Shown here piece after piece: positions 6,895-12,569 of a DNA stretch of 12,569 nt. A program made the translations under genes and the position numbers. Each line of letters begins with the position of its first letter. Positions within the stretch are counted from its first letter, which is position 1. A model generated the notes under the pieces. It did not search any database, was not told the origin of the DNA, and worked only from the letters and a program-made list of their open reading frames with translations. This DNA is from Rhizobiaceae bacterium (lineage in GTDB: Bacteria; Pseudomonadota; Alphaproteobacteria; Rhizobiales; Rhizobiaceae), in assembly GCA_021648425.1 (NCBI GenBank), contig JAKISV010000074.1:1-12569 (forward strand). The letters run 5' to 3'.

Positions 6895-7305
6895 TCAATT
6901 TTTGGCGTTCAGGTTCATGAGCAGCTCATCAAAGCCACTTACCCCACCCCTATCAGTGGGCCATTGGATATTCAGCCCGTCACCCTTATGTCTTGGCAGT
7001 ATATGAAAATGCAGATGAAACACATCCTGCTGGGCTTCAGCACCTGAGCTGTTTATTATCTGAATATTTTCTATTCCAAGCTTTTGCTTATAAAGGGAGG
7101 CTACCTTCTTGATTGCCGACATAATTTCCCGCAACTCATTTTCCGGTGCATCAAATATATCGCGGTAATGGGATTTGGGCACAACCAGAGTATGATATTC
7201 GTTGGTTGGAATTCTATTAAAAAAAGCCACTGCGTATTCGTTTTCAAAAACCTTCCAGCTCTGCGCTTTACCTTCTACAATCTGGCAAAATATGCAGTCC
7301 TTCAT
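6895..7305 (-). CDS. HIT family protein (histidine triad nucleotide-binding hydrolase)
   Basis: HIT proteins bind nucleotides and hydrolyse phosphoramidate or dinucleotide substrates in the cytoplasm. The 136-residue product carries the triad VFHLHFHILPR (His97, His99, His101, with His99 the expected nucleophile), the upstream INSSGAEAQQD loop, and VVPKSHYRDIF. An N-terminal CIFC (Cys4, Cys7), together with His46 and His97, suggests the zinc site of the HinT/HIT-like branch. I took the ATG at 7305, which shares its A with the TGA of the upstream membrane protein gene (TGATG). A GTG at 7308 is an alternative giving one more residue. No good Shine-Dalgarno sequence is present, so translation is probably coupled to the gene before it. 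The exact substrate cannot be told. Confidence 0.92.
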   Translation of the reverse strand: MKDCIFCQIVEGKAQSWKVFENEYAVAFFNRIPTNEYHTLVVPKSHYRDIFDAPENELREIMSAIKKVASLYKQKLGIENIQIINSSGAEAQQDVFHLHFHILPRHKGDGLNIQWPTDRGGVSGFDELLMNLNAKN

Positions 7306-8459
7306 CACGCTGCTGCTACCGGCGGCAGTTTTTCACGCAGGGAAGCTGACAGCAGGTTGTTTACAAAAAATCGGCGGATCGGCGCCCAGCCAAGACCCAG
7401 TCCCAGCACCATCGCACCTAAAACTACCAATGAAGCCGAATTGTTGAATTCGCCGAAAAAACTGATATCCCCGACAATCGAGAAAATCGAATAGCCCAGA
7501 TAAACCAACGCTGATACCAGCATCGCGCGCCGGTCAATGATCAGCGCAAATATTGCAAAAACCAATACCACAAGCAGCATGGTTATGGCACTAAGGCCCC
7601 CATCGATAGAGTTCATCAGCAGTGAGTGAACAATCATCGGCGCTGCCAGTAAATGCAGCCAGAATGCGCATTCTGACAGTCTTGTAGTGCGAAAGCGGTC
7701 TTTCATATCAAACATCATTGCAATTATGAAAACACCAATTCCGCTAAGCCCCAGCATAATGCGAAACATCATTGAATTTTCATCTGCATTAAACAATCCG
7801 CCTGAAAGCATCAAAATACCCAGCACCGCGGCACTGGCCAATGGCAGCAATACAAACGGCAATCGATAGCGTCTGTAATGCCAGATCAGCGCAACAATTG
7901 CCCCGATAATTCCCGCATAGGGAACCAGCGCATTGACCACCCCAATATTTACCTCATCAATACCAATGCTTATAGCCAGAGAATAAAACAGCGCAGAAGC
8001 AAATTGCCCGCTCCATAGCGCAAATACCAGGGTCAGCACCAGGCTCGACAGGGGCAGTCGCTGACTTTTTGTAACCCATTCACTGATTGCAATGGCAATC
8101 ACCACCAGCACCAGCAGCCCCCCGGTGGATGTCCAATCGGTGGCAATCAGGCCAAAACCACTGGGGCTGTCGCCAACAATAAATCTGAATGGGCCACCGC
8201 CCACCAGCATCGACAGGCCAATACTCAGGATTACAATGCCGATGGCAATGAAAAAGTCCCTGAATCCCTTTAGCAGGCGAAACGGCTCGTCCTGGGTGGC
8301 GACAGAAAAATCAATATCCGAAGAAAGTGCAGCCTCACCGCCCTGGGCCCTGTCCCCCTGGGCCTTGTCCCCAAGTGCAAGTTTCTGCAATGCTTCCACC
8401 TGTTCACGCGATATTATCCCCTGCGAAACAGCTCTATCCAGTTGACCGGCACTTAACAT
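7305..8459 (-). CDS. Polytopic membrane protein, DUF2157-like
   Basis: This 384-residue protein has a cytoplasmic N-terminal segment of about 65 residues, with a helical LSAGQLDRAVSQGIISREQVEALQ-type start, followed by about ten hydrophobic segments (roughly 68-87, 111-127, 137-160, 172-193, 199-221, 232-250, 263-282, 289-308, 312-333, 342-358) and a short C-terminal tail. The N-terminal domain plus many membrane spans recall the DUF2157 family of predicted membrane proteins, whose function I do not know. It starts at ATG 8459, 5 bp after the gyrA stop, and overlaps the HIT gene by one base, so the three form a tight gyrA-led transcription unit. Residues 30-41 carry a short repeat (GDKAQ GDRAQ) encoded by a 15-bp tandem duplication. 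Confidence 0.75.
   Translation of the reverse strand: MLSAGQLDRAVSQGIISREQVEALQKLALGDKAQGDRAQGGEAALSSDIDFSVATQDEPFRLLKGFRDFFIAIGIVILSIGLSMLVGGGPFRFIVGDSPSGFGLIATDWTSTGGLLVLVVIAIAISEWVTKSQRLPLSSLVLTLVFALWSGQFASALFYSLAISIGIDEVNIGVVNALVPYAGIIGAIVALIWHYRRYRLPFVLLPLASAAVLGILMLSGGLFNADENSMMFRIMLGLSGIGVFIIAMMFDMKDRFRTTRLSECAFWLHLLAAPMIVHSLLMNSIDGGLSAITMLLVVLVFAIFALIIDRRAMLVSALVYLGYSIFSIVGDISFFGEFNNSASLVVLGAMVLGLGLGWAPIRRFFVNNLLSASLREKLPPVAAA
8341..8370 (-). repeat. 15-bp tandem duplication inside the membrane protein gene
   Basis: CCCTGGGCCCTGTCC (8341-8355) is followed directly by CCCTGGGCCTTGTCC (8356-8370), differing at one base. It keeps frame and encodes GDKAQ-GDRAQ in the soluble N-terminal linker. 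It looks like a replication-slippage duplication and could vary in copy number among strains. Confidence 0.8.
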
Positions 8460-8464
8460 CGCTT

Positions 8465-11248
8465 TTACTCGCTTTTATCAGTTTTTTCACCTTCGCCATC
8501 CTCATTATCGGCCAATTCCGGCGAATTTTCGTCACTGTCATCCTCATCGTCGCTTTCACTGATATGCTCAACGGAAACCACATGCTCATCTTCGGCAGTG
8601 TTGAATATCGTCACGCCCATCGTCGAGCGTCCCGCAATGCGCACGTCTTTGATCGGACAACGAATAAGCTGCCCGCCATCAGAGACCAGCATGATTTCAT
8701 CGCCCTCCTCAACCGGGAATGATGCCACCAGCTTGCCGTTGCGTTCATTCACCACCATTGCCGCAATACCCTTGCCGCCACGGCCCGACACGCGATATTC
8801 ATGTGAGGATGAACGCTTGCCGTAACCGTTTTGTGAGACAGTCAGTATAAACTCTTCTAATTGTTGAAGTTCTGCAAATCGCTCATCGCTCAATTGCACA
8901 GCTTCACTATCAATTTCCACTACTGGCGCATCATCATCAAGCAGATTGGCGCGGGCCTGTTTGAGGTAGGCCGTGCGTTCTGCTGCCTCTGCATCCGAGT
9001 GATTGAGCACACTCATCGAGATAACGCTGTCATCTTTACCCAGTCGCACGCCGCGAACACCAACAGAATTTCGCCCGGCAAATACCCTGACATCGGTGAC
9101 AGCAAAACGAATGCACTGCCCTGACGCGGTCGTCAGCATGATGTCTTTGTCAGGTCCGCAGGTATCAACCCCGACAATTGAGTCTTTTTCCTCATCGAGC
9201 TTCATGGCGATCTTGCCGTTGCGGTTCACCTGGACAAAATCAGACAGTTTATTGCGCCGCACGGTTCCCGCTTTGGTGGCAAACATCACGTCGAGTTCCG
9301 CCCAGCTCTCTTCATCCTCCGGCAATGGCAGGATAGAAGTCACTCGCTCGCCTTGTTGCAGCGGCAGGATATTAATCAATGCCTTGCCGCGTGCCTGGGG
9401 TGCAGCCAGTGGCAGTTTCCACACTTTCATCTTGTAGACGATGCCACGAGAGGAAAAGAACAGGATTGGCGTATGGGTGGTGGCGACAAACAGCCTGGTG
9501 ACAAAATCCTCATCACGCGTCGACATGCCTGAACGCCCTTTACCGCCGCGCCTTTGAGCGCGGTAGGTATCAAGCGGCACACGTTTGATATAGCCGGTGT
9601 GCGATACGGTCACCACCATATCCTCAACCGCAATCAAATCCTCATCTTCCATGTCAAAGCCACCGTCAATAATCTCTGAACGGCGCGGCGTGGCAAATTC
9701 TTCTTTTACCGCCAGCATTTCATCGGTGACAATGGTAAGCACACGCTCACGTGAGCGCAGAATGTCCAAAAATTCGGTGATTTCATCACCAATCGCGTGC
9801 AATTCGTCAGAAATTTCATCACGACCAAGCGCCGTCAGTCTTTGCAGACGCAAATCAAGGATGGCCCTCGCCTGCTCTTCTGACAGATGATAAGTGCCAT
9901 CATCGTTGAGCGCGTGGCGCGGGTCATCAATCAACAATACCAATGGCGCCACATCCTTGGCGTCCCAGGCGGTCTCCATCAGTTGTTTGCGCGCAGTTGC
10001 GGGGTCCGGTGCCTGACGGATGAGTTTGATAATCGCATCAATATTGGCAACAGCAATCGCCAATCCAACCAGCACATGGGCGCGAATGCGTGCTTTGTTG
10101 AGTAGAAACTTGGTGCGCCTGGTGACAACTTCCTCACGAAAGGCGACAAACGCCCTCAGCATATCAACTAAAATATGCAGTTCCGGCTTGCCGCCATTAA
10201 GCGCCACCAGATTGCAACCAAATGAGGATTGCAACGGCGTATAGCGATAAAGCTGGTTTAAGACCACCTCGGGCACCGCATCACGGCGTAATTCAACCAC
10301 CACCCGATAGCCGTCACGGTCGGATTCATCGCGAATATCGGAGATACCTTCAACGCGCTTGTCACGCACCAGTTCGGCAATTTTCTCAACCATATTGGCT
10401 TTGTTCACCTGATAGGGAACTTCGGTGACAATCAGCGCCTGACGGTCGCCGCGAATAGTCTCATTATGCACTTTGCCACGCATAACCACCGAACCGCGCC
10501 CGGTTGAATAGGCGGAACGAATACCGCTGCGCCCTAAAATTATACCGCCAGTGGGGAAATCAGGCCCCGGCATGATGGTCAGCAGCTCTTCCAGTTCAAT
10601 TGCCGGATTTTCGATCATCGCCACACAGGCATCAATCACTTCACCCAGATTATGCGGCGGAATATTGGTGGCCATACCAACGGCAATGCCGCCGGCACCG
10701 TTCACCAGCAGATTGGGGAAACGGGCGGGTAAAACCTTCGGCTCACGCTCGGAAGCGTCATAGTTATCCTGAAAATCAACCGTGTCTTTATCAATGTCCG
10801 ACAACAGCTCATGGGCAGGTTTTGACAGCCGTGATTCTGTATAACGCATGGCGGCAGGCGGATCGCCGTCAATCGAGCCAAAATTGCCCTGGCCGTCAAT
10901 CAACGGTACGCGCAGAGAAAAATCCTGAGCCATACGTACCAGCGCATCATAGATCGCACTGTCACCATGTGGGTGATAAATGCCCATCACTTCACCGACA
11001 ATGCGCGCAGACTTGCGATAGGGTTTATTCCAGTCAAAGCCGTTTTCGTGCATCGAATACAAGATACGCCGGTGCACCGGTTTCAACCCGTCACGCACAT
11101 CAGGCAATGCGCGCGAAACGATTACGCTCATCGCATAATCAAGATAGGAATTCTGCATTTCCTCGATTATGGAAATCGGCACAATGGAAGGGTCGCGAGC
11201 GCTTCCCTCATCATCACCGCTACCTGGAGGATTTTTATTATCTGACAA
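8465..11248 (-). CDS. gyrA: DNA gyrase subunit A
   Basis: GyrA is the breakage-reunion subunit of the A2B2 gyrase that introduces negative supercoils. The 927-residue product is complete. It has the N-terminal SIIEEMQNSYLDYAMSVIVS, the quinolone-determining region with YHPHGDSAIYDALVRMAQ, and the catalytic Tyr136 in AAMRYTESR. Numbering is offset by 14 from E. coli, so Ser97 and Asp101 match Ser83 and Asp87, the unaltered state. The GyrA-box QRRGGKG (565-571) defines the DNA-wrapping beta-pinwheel, with a second GRGGKG near 822. The last 35 residues are a highly acidic tail, as in other GyrA proteins. The start is a TTG at 11248: AGGGA lies seven nt upstream, and an in-frame stop (TAG) occurs six codons further up, leaving no ATG choice. 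It heads a likely operon with the membrane and HIT genes. Confidence 0.98.
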   Translation of the reverse strand: MSDNKNPPGSGDDEGSARDPSIVPISIIEEMQNSYLDYAMSVIVSRALPDVRDGLKPVHRRILYSMHENGFDWNKPYRKSARIVGEVMGIYHPHGDSAIYDALVRMAQDFSLRVPLIDGQGNFGSIDGDPPAAMRYTESRLSKPAHELLSDIDKDTVDFQDNYDASEREPKVLPARFPNLLVNGAGGIAVGMATNIPPHNLGEVIDACVAMIENPAIELEELLTIMPGPDFPTGGIILGRSGIRSAYSTGRGSVVMRGKVHNETIRGDRQALIVTEVPYQVNKANMVEKIAELVRDKRVEGISDIRDESDRDGYRVVVELRRDAVPEVVLNQLYRYTPLQSSFGCNLVALNGGKPELHILVDMLRAFVAFREEVVTRRTKFLLNKARIRAHVLVGLAIAVANIDAIIKLIRQAPDPATARKQLMETAWDAKDVAPLVLLIDDPRHALNDDGTYHLSEEQARAILDLRLQRLTALGRDEISDELHAIGDEITEFLDILRSRERVLTIVTDEMLAVKEEFATPRRSEIIDGGFDMEDEDLIAVEDMVVTVSHTGYIKRVPLDTYRAQRRGGKGRSGMSTRDEDFVTRLFVATTHTPILFFSSRGIVYKMKVWKLPLAAPQARGKALINILPLQQGERVTSILPLPEDEESWAELDVMFATKAGTVRRNKLSDFVQVNRNGKIAMKLDEEKDSIVGVDTCGPDKDIMLTTASGQCIRFAVTDVRVFAGRNSVGVRGVRLGKDDSVISMSVLNHSDAEAAERTAYLKQARANLLDDDAPVVEIDSEAVQLSDERFAELQQLEEFILTVSQNGYGKRSSSHEYRVSGRGGKGIAAMVVNERNGKLVASFPVEEGDEIMLVSDGGQLIRCPIKDVRIAGRSTMGVTIFNTAEDEHVVSVEHISESDDEDDSDENSPELADNEDGEGEKTDKSE

Positions 11249-11364
11249 ATTCTGGTCCCTGTACTAATTTTTCCAACTGCGAATCGCCGCCACGATTCCT
11301 GGCAGAATATTCTCCCTCCCATCCTATACGATTCGGCTTGAAATACCAAATTAAGGCTCTCGAA

Positions 11365-11392
11365 TAATTAGCGAATACCCTAATGTATTCAA
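11365..11392 (-). promoter_or_regulatory. Candidate gyrA promoter (weak)
   Basis: On the minus strand TTGAAT (11387-11392) and TAATTA (11365-11370) are separated by 16 bp, about 120 bp before the gyrA start. The match to sigma-70 consensus is only partial, so this is a guess at the best-looking pair in the region. Confidence 0.25.
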
Positions 11393-11525
11393 CACCTTAT
11401 CAAGGAACAAAAAACACATCTCCCTGTCTGTTCGTCAATCCTGTTCAAATGGCGGCAATTAGCAATATTGCAATGCGTTGCATTTCAAAAAACAGAGGTG
11501 ATTACGGTTCGAAAAAGAAACAGTG

Positions 11526-11553
11526 TTGACACGACACCATTTGGTACTATATT
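11526..11553 (+). promoter_or_regulatory. Sigma-70 promoter of the ArsR cassette
   Basis: A perfect -35 hexamer TTGACA (11526-11531) is separated by 16 bp from TATATT (11548-11553). Transcription would start about 11560, just before the leader ORF. The spacer contains the operator-like ACCATTTGGT, so bound repressor would block polymerase. Confidence 0.75.
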
Positions 11554-11576
11554 CATACGACACCAAATGGTATTAT
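11531..11576 (+). promoter_or_regulatory. Twin operator-like repeats overlapping the ArsR promoter
   Basis: Two 20-bp copies, ACGACACCATTTGGTACTAT (11531-11550) and ACGACACCAAATGGTATTAT (11557-11576), match at 17 positions and lie 26 bp apart. Their cores ACCATTTGGT and ACCAAATGGT are each nearly palindromic and are exact reverse complements of each other. The first fills the -35/-10 spacer and the second covers the expected transcription start. This placement suits autorepression by the ArsR-type protein encoded just downstream; that link is inferred. Confidence 0.7.
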
Positions 11577-11589
11577 AACGGGAGCCCCC

Positions 11590-11646
11590 ATGACACAAAA
11601 TATATTATCACAATTCATACCCCGGCCAGACAATGATCAGCGCTGA
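11590..11646 (+). CDS. Possible 18-codon leader ORF overlapping the arsR start
   Basis: ATG 11590 is preceded by GGGAG at five nt spacing and opens an 18-codon frame (MTQNILSQFIPRPDNDQR) that stops with TGA at 11644-11646, inside the first codons of arsR. The arsR ATG at 11633 has no ribosome binding site of its own, so ribosomes finishing this frame could restart there. Alternatively, this is the original N-terminus of arsR, cut off by a one-base frame change. The strong Shine-Dalgarno sequence is what supports it. Confidence 0.4.
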   Translation: MTQNILSQFIPRPDNDQR

Positions 11647-11974
11647 ACAGGGCGCATTTCGCGCACTCGCGGACCCTACCCGCCGGCAGATTTTAATGCA
11701 TCTGAGCACCCGCGAAATGACCATCGCCCAGGTCTGTGAAAAATTTGAAGTCACCAGAGGCGCCATCAAAAAACACCTGGTAATACTGGAGGAGGGAAAT
11801 CTGATTTCAGTGCGGCGCGCCGGACGCGAACGCATCAACCGCCTTCACCCCCAGGGCATGAAATCGGCCGTAGACTGGCTTCAATATTTCAGCCGGTTCT
11901 GGGACGACAAACTCACCAATCTGGAAATAGCTATAAATTCTGAAAATAAATCCAAGGAAAGCCACAATGACTGA
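11633..11974 (+). CDS. ArsR-family winged-helix transcriptional regulator
   Basis: This 113-residue protein has the compact ArsR fold: AFRALADPTRRQILMHL (helix 1-2), then the helix-turn-helix MTIAQVCEKFEVTRGAIKKHLVILEEGNLI (about 29-58), and the wing with SVRRAGRERINRL. It has one cysteine (Cys35) and no CxC metal site, so it belongs with the non-metal branch commonly encoded beside AHSA1/SRPBCC genes. The start at ATG 11633 gives the usual N-terminal length but lacks a Shine-Dalgarno sequence; see the leader ORF. Its 3' end overlaps the next gene by 8 nt, showing an operon. It probably represses its own promoter through the paired repeats upstream. The effector is unknown. Confidence 0.9.
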   Translation: MISAEQGAFRALADPTRRQILMHLSTREMTIAQVCEKFEVTRGAIKKHLVILEEGNLISVRRAGRERINRLHPQGMKSAVDWLQYFSRFWDDKLTNLEIAINSENKSKESHND

Positions 11975-12385
11975 CATTACCAAATCCGCATTCCTTAACG
12001 CTTCTCGCGAAACCGTTTGGGAATTTCTTACAACAAGGACAAACTGGCCCAATGGTTTTATGCCGGTGAAGCCAATCTGACACAAAATCAGGATTATGCC
12101 CTCATCCAGAAGGATGAAGATGGCACGGTTAAAAAAATGTGCTGGGGCAAGGTGCTGGAAATGAGCAAGCCCACCCGTCTGGTCTACACCTTTACCATCG
12201 CTCCCCTCGCCGGTGAAATGACCACCGTTACCTGGGCCCTGGAAGAAGTGCATGGCGGCACAAAATTGTCCTTAACCCATTCAGGCATCTCCAAAGCCGC
12301 CGGAGACGCCGCCATGGGCCTTTTAACCGCGCTCGATGCCGGATGGGACAGGCATATCGGTGGGTTACGCAAGGCATTGGCATGA
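11967..12385 (+). pseudogene. AHSA1/SRPBCC-domain protein, frameshifted
   Basis: Joining two frames gives about 139 residues of an AHSA1-type SRPBCC (START-like) lipid- or ligand-binding protein. The first 22 codons, from ATG 11967 (AAGGAAA upstream), read MTDITKSAFLNASRETVWEF and on. The rest lies in another frame from about 12032, starting NKDKLAQWFYAGEANL and ending GWDRHIGGLRKALA. The native frame runs to a TGA at 12078-12080 after 37 codons. One missing base near 12032-12033 explains it: ACAAC in place of ACAAAC would restore the frame. No slippery heptamer suggests programmed frameshifting. The second part could only restart at a TTG at 12017 with no ribosome binding site. It overlaps arsR and would be its usual partner. 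A sequencing or assembly error is possible. Confidence 0.8.
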
Positions 12386-12404
12386 AAGCGCGATATGCCC
12401 CAGC

Positions 12405-12435
12405 CGTCATCGTCGGGTCAAACCCGACGATGACG
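12405..12435. repeat. Perfect 14-bp palindrome, REP-like dispersed element
   Basis: CGTCATCGTCGGGT (12405-12418) and its exact complement ACCCGACGATGACG (12422-12435) flank a 3-nt loop CAA. The pattern GTCATC...GGGT-loop-ACCC...GATGAC resembles intergenic palindromic repeats common in alphaproteobacterial genomes. It lies 19 bp after the AHSA1 stop. There is no T run after it on the plus strand, so it is a poor classical terminator although it could stabilise the 3' end of the transcript. Only one copy is in this window. Confidence 0.65.
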
Positions 12436-12569
12436 AAAGAGAGAATGCTATCTTATTGAAATAACCCAACAATAAAAACTCAAAAATCTTATCCCCACAT
12501 CCCCCACTGCCCATATACTGTTCCCACTGATCAACCCTGCAAACGACGGCGCGCGTGCCGAATGTTCCG
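12436..12569. other. Non-coding end of the window
   Basis: No ORF with a credible start is visible in the last 134 bases. The stretch is A-rich, then C-rich. TATACT at 12514-12519 could be a -10 element of a rightward gene beyond the window, but no matching -35 at normal spacing is clear. Confidence 0.3.

Larger units (their letters stand above)
11249..11589. other. Divergent spacer between gyrA and the ArsR cassette
   Basis: This spacer must drive gyrA leftward and the ArsR cassette rightward. The right end holds a good promoter and two operator-like repeats (described separately). The left part is A+T-rich with no ORF. Overlapping dyads lie at 11462-11484: GCAATATTGC, then TGCAA-TGCG-TTGCA. 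They resemble regulator half-sites, but I cannot assign them. Confidence 0.5.

Noticed and set aside
10600..11367. 255-codon open frame on the plus strand opposite the 5' part of gyrA
   Set aside because: It lies wholly antisense to strongly conserved gyrA sequence and its upstream spacer, has no family motif and reads as low-plausibility protein (Pro/Arg/His/Ser-rich), as expected of a shadow frame.
11418..11446. Possible alphaproteobacterial LexA box, two GTTC motifs
   Set aside because: The two GTTC copies are separated by 9 bp, whereas the GTTC-N7-GTTC box requires 7.
12020..12040. Programmed frameshift in the AHSA1 gene
   Set aside because: No X-XXY-YYZ slippery heptamer, downstream structure or internal Shine-Dalgarno sequence is seen; a simple one-base deletion fits better.
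12489..12499. DnaA-box-like TTATCCCCACA
   Set aside because: It has two extra bases compared with TTATNCACA, and no cluster of boxes is present.

Overview
The window looks like chromosomal DNA of an alphaproteobacterium of moderate G+C, probably of the Rhizobiales/Hyphomicrobiales type. The order gyrA, coaD, two cyclophilin-type peptidyl-prolyl isomerases, queA, tgt on one strand is, from general knowledge, a conserved alphaproteobacterial arrangement, and the protein motifs fit. This is inference from gene content and order; no database search was possible.

Layout. At 1-372 (+) lies the 3' end of an unrecognised gene that runs in from outside the window and converges on tgt. From 4364 down to 401 (-) come coaD, a lipoprotein cyclophilin, a cytoplasmic cyclophilin, a strong intrinsic terminator, then the queuosine genes queA and tgt. 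Between coaD and gyrA sits a non-canonical insert: a HerA-like ATPase gene (4513-6579, +), a possible 34-residue membrane peptide (6721-6825, +), and on the minus strand a HIT-family hydrolase and a polytopic membrane protein. These last two are packed directly behind gyrA (8465-11248, -). Right of gyrA is a 384-bp spacer carrying a clear sigma-70 promoter with two operator-like repeats. It drives an ArsR-type repressor gene and an overlapping AHSA1/SRPBCC gene that is broken by a frameshift. A long perfect palindrome of a dispersed-repeat type follows, and then about 130 bp without a gene.

How the genes work together. queA and tgt carry out successive steps of tRNA queuosine synthesis: Tgt inserts preQ1 and QueA then adds the epoxycyclopentanediol precursor. 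CoaD makes dephospho-CoA. The two cyclophilins are a cytoplasmic and an envelope-anchored version of the same fold. GyrA is the gyrase breakage-reunion subunit. The ArsR/AHSA1 pair looks like a small autoregulated accessory cassette that has decayed.

I found no convincing new defence or mobile system. The points most worth a second look are: the loss of three of four zinc ligands in Tgt; the terminator placed immediately before queA; the HerA-like ATPase with no visible nuclease partner; the short membrane ORF; and the doubled operator, leader ORF and frameshifted partner in the ArsR cassette.
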